Shown here in pieces: positions 1-9,863 of a stretch of 51,616 bases of DNA. Location of the stretch: contig DVEF01000038.1 of NCBI GenBank assembly GCA_015295805.1, positions 1 to 51,616 of the forward strand, written 5' to 3'. The notes beneath the pieces are model-generated. The model was not told the DNA's origin. It saw only the letters and a list, made by a program, of their open reading frames with translations, and did no database searches. A program made the position numbers and the translations under genes. Origin of the DNA: Geminocystis sp. M7585_C2015_104. GTDB taxonomy: Bacteria > Cyanobacteriota > Cyanobacteriia > Cyanobacteriales > Cyanobacteriaceae. Position 1 is the first letter of the stretch. The number at the start of each line of letters is the position of its first letter.

Positions 1-162
1 ACTAATGGCAAACAGGTAAATGTAAAGCAAAATGAGAGGGATGAATGGCAGATAGGATTTCATGATTCTCTGAGTCAACCCCCACTGAGGCAAAAAAATC
101 ATAATCATCCAGAGGGGAATTACATATAAATTAGCCAAACTAAATAAAAGATTTAACTCCAT
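1..162 (-). CDS. ABA4-like (DUF4281) membrane protein, N-terminal part only
   Basis: The minus strand reads open from an ATG at 162 to the window edge, giving 54 codons with no stop. An AGGTGA ribosome-binding site lies just upstream, at about 167-172. The peptide opens MELNLLFSLANLYVIPLW and is followed by LPQWGLTQRIMKSY and then the hydrophobic LPFIPLILLYIYLF. A short hydrophobic helix, a basic loop with a W and R/K residues, and a second hydrophobic stretch are typical of the N-terminus of the ABA4-like family. Plant ABA4 is needed for neoxanthin formation; the role of the cyanobacterial members is not established. The C-terminal part lies outside the window, so only the family assignment can be judged. 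The gene borders the degraded region on its right and is itself undamaged here. Confidence 0.7.
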   Translation of the reverse strand, partial: MELNLLFSLANLYVIPLWMIMIFLPQWGLTQRIMKSYLPFIPLILLYIYLFAIS

Positions 163-179
163 TATTCACCTCATAGAAT

Positions 180-2600
180 TGGCAATCAATTTGGGCGTCT
201 TCGGCTGTCTTGTTTGATGGCAACAGACTGTGGTGGGAGTAGCAATACAATCAAAATACCCGTCGGCTGGTTAATGGTTAAAAAGTTGGCTGACTACAGC
301 CAGTGAGTGGTGGCGGATGACTGTATGTAGTTGTTTAGGGAATATTTCTTGGCAGACACCACTTGTGATGAATGGAGGTGGAAAAGACATCTCCGGTTGT
401 TTTATTTGGTAGCAGGCGGTGGGAAGGCCAATAAAATGAATTGTTAGACGACTAACGGGGAAATAGAAACTGGTTGGCGGCAGACTACTAGGCTGGTTAG
501 TAGAGTTAAAGTGAGTGGTGGCGGCTATTATTCCCAAGGGTAAATAGATGCATATAGTTAGTCTTGGGGTTTTAGCTTGTTATATCACAAATCCGTCTCC
601 GATACCATTAGCAAAAATAGGTTGTGATGGAGAGGCAAACAAATGAATGGCTAGAAAAAAGATGTATCTTTCAGTTAAATGTTAGTTTGGTTTACCCTAG
701 TTGACTAGACACACATTTTGATTTGATGGGAGTGCCAAAAAAAATAAATAAATTACTACAAAGCAGGGAGGAAACAGGAATAGATATTGTCAGCTAGTGG
801 TAGATTGTTATTGGCAGACAGAGATAATGGTAACGGGTGGGTAGGGGTAAGAAATAGCTAAACTTAGCTTCAGCTAGCCTGTCACAATAAGGGGAAAGGG
901 ATTGTGAGAAATGTGACGAGTTAACCACAACACACAAGCCAACACACAACAGGGGGGTAAAAACAGCAGGGTGATGGCATACTAACTTTCATGGTAATTG
1001 GCAGACATTGGCTGTGGAGAAATACATACCGGCTGGCTTGTTAACAGAAACCACTGGTGGCAGCTACACAGGTGTATGATTTTGTTGAATTGGGGTGGAA
1101 TATTATTAATGTGGTTATTTGTGGGAATACTCTTGATAGACTGGGGTTGTGGCGGGGGTGTGAGGGAGTAAAGGCTGTATGGAATTGGCTTTAACAATAT
1201 ACCAGCGTAGATGTCAACAGGCAGACAACTGGGGGGTATATGTTTTAGTTGTTGGTAGAATGCCAGTTTTAGGCTTTGCTAAAGACAAGTTTTTAGGCAG
1301 ACGCTATTGAGGCAAGTGAATTATTACACTACCAGCCGAAAAATATGATATGGGATGGTGGTAGACTGTCAGTAGATGATTGATAGACAGACACCAATGG
1401 TGGCTATGCCCACAAAAAGACAAGTGGGGGAAAATAGATACTGTTAGCCTTTGGCATAAATGGATGGCGGTGGGAATAATATCGGTAGGTAGGTAGCAGT
1501 GACGATGGAAGTTTTAGATTGGGGTGTTAATGGATTGTGAGGGGGATATCAACAACGGGCAAACCACTGGGGGGAAAATGTATATTGTTAAAGGAGGTGT
1601 CTAGTAAAAAAAAAGCTTTGGTGAAGATGCCAGTGAAATGGGAAACTAAAATACAATTGGGGAGAATGCATACTTACTAGCCTATGACATACTCTTGTTA
1701 GTATACAGAAGGGATTTAGAGAGCAAACAGATGAAATAAAATCAATTAAACTGGAAGAATGGGCATTAGGCATGGGAAGCTATTGGCAGACTTTTGTTGT
1801 TGTAATGGCTTGTGGCGGATTTTAGTGGTGGGTTACAAGAAGAGACATTGTTGACAGTGAATGGTGGTGGTGGCAGCCTTAGTGGAGAAAGGTGTTTTTG
1901 TTTTACTGATAGACAGGCGGAGGTAATGGCATTGTTAAAGGAAGTTAAGACAAGTAACGGGGGAATAGATATTTTCGTGATGGCAATAGGTAGTCATTGG
2001 GGTGTATTGTCAGCCACTGCTTGGCATGCAGGCATAGGTGGGAATGGATATGTCAGTAGTCTAGGGAAAGTAGATAGATAATAAGTAGACATGGCTGTTT
2101 TCAGCCACTGCCAAAGACTGTGGTGGGTGTAATAGTAATCCTAAGGGAATATATTTTGTTAGCTACCCGTTGACAGGCATTGTTTGTGGATAGCAATAGT
2201 AGTATTGAATAATAAATAGACGAGTTGAGGGGAAGTTGTGGTGGTGTTATTTAAGAGTCAGTGATATAACCTACAGTGGCGGGGGGTTGTGTTGAGGATA
2301 CCAAGGGGTTGATGAGGGAGTGAAAAAAAAGACGCATTGTAGCTGTGTCGGATTGAAGAGATGGTTTTGTTGTGACATTTTGACAGGGGTAGTGGGGGGG
2401 AAAAAGGGTAAGCAGATGGATATGAAAAAGGGGGATTATCTTGGGAATACTGGTTTTGAAGATGCTTTAGAGAAACATAAGTTTAAACGGCAAATAGCCT
2501 TTTGATAGAGAGGTGTTTGAGAGGATAGCTAAGTGGTATTGGCATGGATAAGGGGTGTGGATGGGGAAGGGGAATTAAATGACTTCCTCCTTATGTCTTT
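180..2600 (+). repeat. Degenerate direct-repeat region, probable remnant of a repetitive surface protein gene
   Basis: No intact gene is visible in these 2.4 kb; the longest open stretch is 89 codons (1812-2081). The top strand is rich in G and poor in C, and related modules recur many times. One recurrent unit approximates GACAACTAACGGGGGAAATA followed by GATATTGTTAGC. It can be seen at about 446-480, 769-797, 1221-1251, 1419-1449, 1557-1592 and 1949-1980. A second unit centres on TTGGCAGAC followed by TGGTGGCGG (for example near 235, 350, 820, 1000, 1390, 1783 and 2110). In the best-preserved copy (1949-2060) the plus frame reads TSNGGIDIF, then GVLSATAWHAGIGGNGYVSS. The next copy reads VFSATAKDCGGCNSN. 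Glycine/serine patterns of this kind are usual in the beta-helix repeats of filamentous-haemagglutinin-type proteins, so I infer a decayed adhesin; the family is uncertain. Confidence 0.45.
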
Positions 2601-2719
2601 TCGTATAAATCTGTGTTACATAATTTTATACAATAACGATTTCACTTTGGGGATTGGGTTTTTGATGTATTTACGACAAGAAAGGGAATTTATTTAGAAA
2701 AATTTATGTAGTATGCTGT

Positions 2720-5700
2720 ACCTTAAAGATGGGAAAGGATTTGGAAATATAGTCATTAATGCTGGCATTCAAACATATTTCTCTGTCTTTTTTTCCCATG
2801 GCGTTGGCAGTGATGGCAATGATATATGGCTGGTGGAAAAGATTTTTACGAATATAAAGTGGCTTCTAAAATATCCATCAGTGGCATTTGTATGTCCATT
2901 AGGACTAATTGATACTGTTTTGTTTCCACGGCGGCAATAACTTCTAAACCGTATTATCACATATCTGCATTCAATCCCAGTTTTTGCAGAGTGGGTAAGG
3001 CTACCCTACTCATTGACATTGACTTTGTTGTCTTCTGCTGGGAGAATAAGACACTTAAGGATATTGGGTTTTAATAAGGAAGTCATCACTACTTTGGAAA
3101 AACAAGAGGTTAAAATAAAAAGTTAAACCCCCTCATTGATTTCACAAGACGTTTACTAGTAACTAAACCTAAACCTGTGCTTCCATATCTGCCAGAAGTA
3201 AAGGCATCCACCTGGTAGGAGGGTTGAAAAAGACGCTTCATTCTATTTCTGTTTCTACCACTGTTTCTACCACCTGCTTGCCATCTAGGGGTTGCATCCC
3301 CCTGAAAGTGACGAGGAAGTTGAGGATTATATTGATAGCCAAGCCGTATCTGTCTTTCTTGTGTCTGGAGGGTAAAAAACGGATGACGTCTTCTACTGTT
3401 TCCAATAAAGAGATTTTGCCTCTAATTTTAGTTTCCCTGATTCGACTTTGGAGTAGTCGAGGATGTCATTGATAATAACCAGTAGATTCTTGCCATACTG
3501 ACAAATGGTTTTCACATAATCCTCTTGTTGGAAAGTGAGGAGTGTTTCCACTAATAGGTGTACTGGTTTCATGACTCATGATGGCAAGAAATTAACTTTT
3601 TGCCCTATTTGCTAATTGCATTTCTTTTTTTTTTGCTTTTTTTTTGCCTCTTCCAACTCCTGGTTTTGCAAGGCTAGTTGTTGTAGTTTTCTTTCCTCTT
3701 TGGATGGCAAATTTGTTCAGGCAATAGAAATTCCCAACTGTAATGCCACCGCTTTTAGTGATTCTATCTCTTCTCCTGTATAATTGTGGGTGTGTTGACA
3801 ATAAATCAACGCGATACAACCATTAGCTATTCCCCGGTAAAAAGTACCACATATCAACAGGGATTTAAAATGCAAAAAATTAAGCCAATTCCGATTAGAC
3901 AGCGACTGCAAGAAGGGATTGAATACCAGACTGTTTTCTATACAACAAGTCTTGCCCTACATATTCGGAAACACAAACTATTCTCTCTGGCATTCTATAA
4001 CCCTTTTCTTTGGCACAGGCAAAGATGGGAGTTTTATGTACTGCTAGGATTTTTCCATATTCCCGGCAGCATTGGTGAATATTTCTTCTGGATTAACACT
4101 CTGAAGAGTTTTGTCTGTTATTTTCCTTAACAAAATACTTTTATTAAGTTGTTTTTGTAATTATTGGTCGGTGCGGATGTGCTAGTCTATATTAGTGCCA
4201 GAACCAATATAAACCATAAAATTGCCCGCAGCATCGTAGCGGGGAATATCCACTTCCAAAAGCCAATAGTGTCTGCCGAGGGTTATTGGAAACTTTTATG
4301 GCATGACTGCAGGTATAAATCCACATCACTGGGGTGGATGCGGTTTATCCAGCCGCCATTGGTTTCTTCTGTGGGGGTTTTGCCTATAAAATCCAACCGG
4401 GCTTTGTTAAGATAGATGCGGTTACTGTCTTTGTTAGCCAACCATATTAAAACCGGTGCGTTGTCTGCCATTGTCTGGAAACGTTTTCCACTCCCCTCTT
4501 TTAGTCTCTTGATAATGTCATTGGCAATGGCAAGGAATAACTGTTTCCCCCTTAAAACCAGTATTGACTGCCATCTCGACGACGATAGCTGGTTTGAAAT
4601 GGGATAGTTTCCCTCCCCCTGAGAGAGGTTGTAACAGTTGACGAAAACTAGTCTCATGGAATTGGGGTTTTATACTAGGGAAGGTCATTGTCAAAAAGGT
4701 ATCTAAATCATAACCCAAACGCTAGCGCACTATGATTAGTATACTGAAACTTCCAACCCTCGATGGATTTTTTCTTCCATCGCCACTTTCTTACTCATAT
4801 CCCTCAAAATGCTGGGAATGGAAATGGAGAGGGAGGTGGGAAATTCACTGCCATTTTTACGACGTCTGTTGTCTGCCACGCGTCGACTTTGCCTTGATTT
4901 GCTTTTTCAAATTCTTCCACATGGCGACTATGTGCCTCAATATAACGTTCGGGGATTAATATGTCTAGGGATTTGCCAATTATTTCTTCTGCTTTGCAGC
5001 CAAATATCTTTTCGGAGCCCTTTAAAGAGTATAATTTCTTGTGCCTCATTGATGGAGATAATAACACCACTGGCCACTTCTAGAATTCCCGTCAAGTTTG
5101 TCTGAGTATGTTGTAGTCGGGCCTAAGTTCTTTTTGAATTCAATTAATTCTCCCCTATAACGCCAATTGGCGCTTTGTAATTTCTCGGTGCCTTGGGCTA
5201 CTTTTTCTTCCAGTTTTTTTGATATTCCCGTAATTGTTATAACAAAAATAAAATGGTAGCCTGTTGAATGCCAATGGCTAATTGCACACATAGTTGTAAT
5301 TCAATTTCTTCTTCCAGCCATTTGCGAGGTTTTTGACAATCATGGATAGTCAGCAATCTCCACAACCATCTGAAAACCGATGGGGAAATCTTGAAAACAA
5401 TAGGAGATAGATTTGTCTACCACAACGTCTTGGACAATTTGTGGTTGCCGGCGGGAAGGGGTTTGCGGGTATTCATTTCCGATAGACAGACAATACTCAC
5501 GGATGGCTTCTACGGCTATGTAGTGGTTAGCGATATCTTATAGACAGTAGACGATAACCCTATCGGCGGATAACAGCAGCAAGAATTCATCCACCGTGGT
5601 TTGAAGGATAGTATTTAAGTTTAGAGAATAACGAGTTTTTAGGACAAGGAAAGCGATTAGTTTACCTGGTGGCGGATTTGAGATTTTGTTTTTGTTGTGC

Positions 5701-6310
5701 CAACAGTTGTCGTAATAAAAAGGTTTTCTCGGTTTGTAAGACTTCCACCCATTTTTGCAACACTTGAATCATCCCCTTTCTGTAAATCTCCTGCTTCATC
5801 TGCCACCACCCACTGGAGGGCGGAATCCATTTTCGGACATAATGAGATTGGCATTCCAGAGGGTTTCTTTCAGGGTGGTTGTCATCACCTCTGCAGCAGT
5901 TGTTTGACTGAAATTGTATTGTAAACTATATCTCTTATAATGCCTATGGGGTTGGAAGTTTTTCTGTCCGTTTCTTCGCCCATTACGACACAACTGAAGC
6001 GATTTTTACCCAAAAGAAGTGACAATTTCTCTCAGCCTCTGATGGGGATAGCAGTGGACTACGTTTCGTCCCAGTTGAAGACTGCTTCTAGTAGTGAGGT
6101 GGTGATTCCCAACACTTCCTGCTTCTCATGGACAATGGGGAGATGACGGATTTGGTATTTCTTAAGAACATCATTTCCTCGGCGGGTAATTTAATTAATT
6201 CTTTCGTAATTACCCGGGCAACGGTTATTTTTTCTAGGGTTAACATTTTGGTGGAAAATCTAACTATGTCCCTTTCTGTTGCCAGGCCCACTAGCTGGTT
6301 TTAATTCATT
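2720..6310 (-). pseudogene. Decayed multi-sensor hybrid histidine kinase (CBS-GAF-PAS-PAS-GAF-HisKA-HATPase-REC)
   Basis: Read on the minus strand from 6310 down, translated fragments in shifting frames follow the domain order of a large cyanobacterial hybrid kinase. They are: CBS (6300-6060; GLATERDIVRF, then KYQIRHLPIVHEKQEVLGIT), a helical linker (about 5850-5660), GAF (5640-5300; SLNLNTILQTTVDEFLLLLS, ADRVIVY), a linker (KLEEKVAQGTEKLQSANWRY near 5200), PAS (5070-4750; GCKAEEIIGKSLDILIPERY), PAS (about 4580-4280; FQTMADNAPVLIWLANKD, IHPSDVD), GAF (about 3910-3700), HisKA (3600-3420; MSHE then [20 protein letters not shown]), the HATPase G2 box (about 3210-3150; YGSTGLGLVTSKRLV) and a receiver domain (about 3035-2720; VLMDIQMPLMD, AITANAM). 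Stops and frameshifts separate nearly every block and the N and G1 boxes are not recognisable, so no working kinase can be made. The phospho-accepting histidine and receiver aspartate codons survive, which suggests decay by small indels and point mutations, not by large rearrangement. Confidence 0.88.
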
Positions 6311-6750
6311 ACGAGGGCAAAACTTATTTCCTTTCCCCCCGTTTTTTGCTATCAAAATTCCATTGTTATTGGTCTGGATTTATAAGAGGAAAACCTGATT
6401 TTAAACTATTACTAAAACCTATGATAAAACGTTGCAAATTCTGTTATAATAACCATCATTTTGAGGCATATTTCTGATTTTAATATAGCCCTATTGCCTG
6501 ATTTTTAAACCTCATTCAAACTGCCACAGTTGTGTAATTTTTTCTGTCTATTGTCGGCTAGATCCAGTTTTTTTCGACTTTCTTGGTAGTGAATGGAAAG
6601 ATTAAGAAAAAAGATTATCGCCACGAGGCGTCAAATAATTCTCCCCCAGTGGTTATAACTCGGGGGTGTTTGTATGTGGTGAGAGGAAATCAAGATAGAG
6701 GGGCTTATTGAGTTTTAAATTGTACAACAATACCGTGCCCCTATTGGTAG
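6311..6750. other. Intergenic region with two small hairpins
   Basis: No gene is visible. Two hairpins lie downstream of the rel/spoT stop. One is CGCC-ACGA-GGCG at 6619-6630, which on the minus strand is followed by a stretch containing six T residues. The other is a CCCCCAG/CTCGGGGG stem at 6643-6666 with one bulged C. Either could terminate rel/spoT transcription, but both are weak and this was not computed. The AT-rich stretch 6311-6600 may be further decay of the adjacent kinase pseudogene promoter. Confidence 0.4.
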
Positions 6751-9039
6751 TTATAATGCTTGATTTTCTCCTTTATTTACTTGAGTTACACGGCGCACAT
6801 TCAATACATCAGAGATATTTTTGATTCTGGTAATAGCTTCTGTAAACTGTCTATAGTCTGTAACATCAATGGTGAGGGAGATAATGGCGGGTTTGCCGGC
6901 ATGGGTTTTAACGGAGGCGTGGCTGACATTGATGTTTAAATCACTTAGCCTCCCTAGTATATCTCTGAGGATGCCCACCCTGTCAATGGTTTCAATTACT
7001 ATGTCTACGGGGTAAGTTAGACTACGACGGGGGGTGTCGTTTTTATAACAATTCCAAGAAACGGGGATAAGTCTTTCAGGTGGTATGTTTTGAAGATTAG
7101 GACAATCCCGATGATGAATAGAAATACCGCGGGTATTGGTAACGACACCAATAATATTTTCTCCGGGTAGAGGTTTACAACAGCCAGCAATGTGATATAA
7201 CAACCCTTCGATGCCAGAGATAGGGTATTTGCCATTATCTTCCTGGCGGTATTCCCTATTAGCAGTGCCAGTGAAGGAGGTGTCGGCAAGTAGTTGGGAT
7301 TTATCCGACTGGGATTGTTTATTTTCTTCCCTGAGACGATTGATAACCTGAGTACAAGTTATCTCACCATAGCCCAAGGCTGCCAACAAGTCGTCTACCT
7401 TTTGAAAATTGAATTTTTGGGCTACCCGCTGCATTATATCAGATTTTAAAAGAGACTCTAGCCCCGCATTGCCCAATTCTCTTTCTAATAATTCCCGTCC
7501 TCGGTTAATATTTTCTTCCCGATGGTATTTTTTGAACCACTGACGTATACGGTTTCTGGCGGTGGGGGTGACAACAAAGTTTAGCCAATCGAGACTTGGA
7601 TGACTGTTATTAGAGGTGATGATTTCTACTATATCCCCATTTTGCAACGGCTGATCCAGGGGTGACCATTTGCCATTGACCCTGGCACCCTTCATGTGGT
7701 TTCCTATTTCACTGTGGATATGATAGGCGAAATCTACTGGTGTTGCCCCTCTGGCCAAAGCAATTACATCCCCGTTGGGAGTGAAAACATAAACATCGTC
7801 GTCGAAGAGATTTTCTTTCAGGTTGTCCACGTATTCTTGTGCATCTTTTAAGTCTTTTTGCCAGTCCAATAGTTGTCGCAGCCAGGTAAATTTTTGATCT
7901 ATTTGTGACCAGCGATTGGAATTAGAATTTCCTGCCTCTTTGTATTTCCAGTGGGCAGCAATTCCATATTCTGCTATGTAGTGCATTTCCAGGGTCCTAA
8001 TTTGGATTTCTAGGGGACGTCCATTGGTGTTAAATACAGTGGTGTGGAGAGACTGGTATAAATTAGGTTTGGGCAAGCCGATGTAGTCTTTGAACCTACC
8101 AGGGATAGGACGAAAAGCGTCATGGACAACGGCTAGGGCGCGATAACACTCCTCTTTAGTATTAACAATAATTCTTACGGCGGCAATGTCATAAATCTGG
8201 TCAAATTCCTTATTCTGACGTACCATTTTCTGGTAGATGCTATAGAGGTGTTTTGGCCTTCCCTTTATTTCGATAGGGTTAATTCCAATTTGCTTCAAAC
8301 GTTCGGCAATAATTCTGATCACCTGTTCGATTCTTGCTTCTCTCTCCGCTCTTTTTTCTGCTACTAAATGTTTGATGGTATTATAGGCTTCTGGCTCAAG
8401 ATATTTGAAGGCTAAATCCTCTAGTTCCCACTTAAATTGCCATATACCTAAACGATTGGCTAAGGGGGCAAAAATATCTCTAGTTTCCTGGGCAATTTGA
8501 CGTTGTTTTTCTGGAGGTAAAAAATCAAGAGTGCGCATGTTATGTAATCTGTCGGCCAACTTGACAAGAATGACTCTTATGTCTTGAGCCATAGCCATAA
8601 ACATGCGGCGGAAATTTTCGGCCTGTCTCTCGGTTTTACTAGAAAAATTAAACTTAGATAATTTAGTTACCCCCTCTACTAAACGACGGACATTTTTGCC
8701 GAACATTTCCTCTATTTCTTCTAGGGTAGTGGGGGTATCTTCTACCACGTCATGCAACAAGCCTGCGGCAATCATTTCACTATCTCCCCCCAAATCTCTT
8801 AGTAATTCCGCAACGGCAATGGGGTGCGCAATGTATGGCTCACCGGATTTTCGGAATTGTCCCTCGTGGAGGGAATAGGCAAATTGGAAGGCACGACAAA
8901 TGAGATTATTATCCTGGTTGTTTTGGTCTCCCAGCAGACACTCATTCAACCAGTCCGGGATTTTTACATTGTATTTAACGGCTGGGGTTGCCGTGTTGTC
9001 TTTTGTTGTTTGTTGGGTTGTTAGAGTGGTGGGACTCAT
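6751..9039 (-). CDS. spoT: Bifunctional (p)ppGpp synthetase/hydrolase, Rel/SpoT type
   Basis: A cytoplasmic long RSH enzyme of 762 residues that makes (p)ppGpp from ATP and GTP or GDP and hydrolyses it, controlling the stringent response. All expected domains are present. The HD hydrolase carries HDVVEDT at residues 96-102. The synthetase follows with RPKHLYSIYQKM, YDIAAVRIIV, FKDYIGLPKPNLYQSLHTTV and a conserved EIQIRT...GIAAHWKYKE block. Then come TGS (VYVFTPNGDVIALARGATPV), a Cys/His segment (HIAGCCKPLPGENIIG, HHRDCPNL) and a C-terminal ACT domain (ETIDRVGILRDILGRL). Both active sites look intact, so it should be bifunctional, and I see no second RSH gene in the window. The ATG is preceded by AGAGGAAAAG. 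It is monocistronic and faces away from the patD-like gene across a 300-bp spacer with nested inverted repeats. Confidence 0.95.
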   Translation of the reverse strand: MSPTTLTTQQTTKDNTATPAVKYNVKIPDWLNECLLGDQNNQDNNLICRAFQFAYSLHEGQFRKSGEPYIAHPIAVAELLRDLGGDSEMIAAGLLHDVVEDTPTTLEEIEEMFGKNVRRLVEGVTKLSKFNFSSKTERQAENFRRMFMAMAQDIRVILVKLADRLHNMRTLDFLPPEKQRQIAQETRDIFAPLANRLGIWQFKWELEDLAFKYLEPEAYNTIKHLVAEKRAEREARIEQVIRIIAERLKQIGINPIEIKGRPKHLYSIYQKMVRQNKEFDQIYDIAAVRIIVNTKEECYRALAVVHDAFRPIPGRFKDYIGLPKPNLYQSLHTTVFNTNGRPLEIQIRTLEMHYIAEYGIAAHWKYKEAGNSNSNRWSQIDQKFTWLRQLLDWQKDLKDAQEYVDNLKENLFDDDVYVFTPNGDVIALARGATPVDFAYHIHSEIGNHMKGARVNGKWSPLDQPLQNGDIVEIITSNNSHPSLDWLNFVVTPTARNRIRQWFKKYHREENINRGRELLERELGNAGLESLLKSDIMQRVAQKFNFQKVDDLLAALGYGEITCTQVINRLREENKQSQSDKSQLLADTSFTGTANREYRQEDNGKYPISGIEGLLYHIAGCCKPLPGENIIGVVTNTRGISIHHRDCPNLQNIPPERLIPVSWNCYKNDTPRRSLTYPVDIVIETIDRVGILRDILGRLSDLNINVSHASVKTHAGKPAIISLTIDVTDYRQFTEAITRIKNISDVLNVRRVTQVNKGENQAL

Positions 9040-9135
9040 AACTTTTCCTCTTTAGTTACTCAATTTTTTAGGTATAATTATTCGGTGACAGTAGGACTTT
9101 AAATCCCTTTGAAAATGGTGGCCAATAAGCCTAGT

Positions 9136-9258
9136 CCACCCGATTAACCCCCCTCGGTTTTGGGTGGTTTTGTTGGCAACTGTCGTCTTTTTTCGTCTTT
9201 TTTTTTGGAAACGCCAACATCCCCGATTACCTTCTTTTTTTTCCCGATAATCGGGTGG
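9136..9258. repeat. Nested inverted repeats in the spoT/patD-like intergenic region
   Basis: An 11-bp perfect inverted repeat, CCACCCGATTA (9136-9146) and TAATCGGGTGG (9248-9258), encloses a second 7-bp one, TGTTGGC (9171-9177) and GCCAACA (9213-9219). The inner loop is a T-rich tract. The right outer arm is also part of a local palindrome, CCCGATAATCGGG (9243-9255), and a near copy of the left arm (CCCCGATTACC) lies at 9221-9231. It could be a structured leader or small RNA, or a miniature inverted-repeat element. No protein-coding signal is seen. Confidence 0.5.
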
Positions 9259-9343
9259 TTGTTTTCCTGTTAGTATTTTCCTACTTTAAGGGCTCATGCC
9301 CGAGTTAGATTAGTTTATTCAATTGTAGCTCAGTTTTGTATAA

Positions 9344-9670
9344 ATGTTGCCTAAGTCACAGAGAGAAACAGTAGAGGAATGGCTGAAGTTGGCCCAACAG
9401 TTCCAGACAACCCTGAATGGCCGCCAGGAGAGAACAATGGTAATGAAGCAGTGGGAGGAACTAAAACAACAGTTCCATAGCCGAATTCTTCCCCTGACGG
9501 AAAATCCGCGTTTACTGGCCTGGGTAAGGGAAACTCATCGCCTTCTAAGAATCCTGGACACTCAGCTTCTCTTCTGGACCTCTGCCCGGGGGGAAGAGAG
9601 CCAACGACGTCATATGGCTATTTTTCAACAACTCCTCCAACAGCTTTTGACACTCACTCCCCCTCTGTAA
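9344..9670 (+). CDS. PatD-like small conserved cyanobacterial protein
   Basis: A 108-residue, soluble, mostly helical protein with no signal peptide or membrane segment, rich in Gln, Leu and Arg. The start MLPKSQRETVEEWLKL, the length and the Leu/Gln-rich C-terminus resemble the PatD family, whose Nostoc member limits heterocyst frequency, possibly by interacting with cell-division or PatA-related factors. PatD homologues also occur in cyanobacteria that do not form heterocysts, where their job is unknown. The assignment rests on general resemblance, not on a diagnostic motif. The ATG follows a TGTATAAAT stretch that may be a -10 element, giving a very short leader. A 9-bp hairpin follows the stop. 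It stands alone between rel/spoT and cax. Confidence 0.5.
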   Translation: MLPKSQRETVEEWLKLAQQFQTTLNGRQERTMVMKQWEELKQQFHSRILPLTENPRLLAWVRETHRLLRILDTQLLFWTSARGEESQRRHMAIFQQLLQQLLTLTPPL

Positions 9671-9705
9671 CTTTTTGTACTACTAAGCTCTCGGGCTACA
9701 AAAAG
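9671..9705 (+). terminator. Hairpin after the patD-like gene
   Basis: A perfect 9-bp inverted repeat, CTTTTTGTA (9671-9679) and TACAAAAAG (9697-9705), begins directly after the stop codon, with a 17-nt spacer. The stem is AT-rich and no T-run follows, so termination is plausible but weak. Confidence 0.4.
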
Positions 9706-9863
9706 GAATTAAAGTGAAAAAATGGGAAAAATTTTCTGGGAAAAACTATTGACAAATCGAAAAAAAAAGGGTATTTTTTCTAATAGTAGCAAGGACAGTG
9801 GGGTATTCTGACCAAAATTGGCCAGTAGGTATAAATACACCCCCACTTTGGGGTTTGGGTAAC

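Noticed and set aside
1812-2081. An 89-codon open frame beginning MADFSGGLQEETLLTVNGGG
   Set aside because: It lies inside the degenerate repeat region, has no ribosome-binding site, and its sequence is best explained as a surviving piece of the repeats.
1-2600. CRISPR array or transposon at the left end
   Set aside because: The repeats are too divergent and unevenly spaced for CRISPR; no transposase fragments or terminal inverted repeats were seen.
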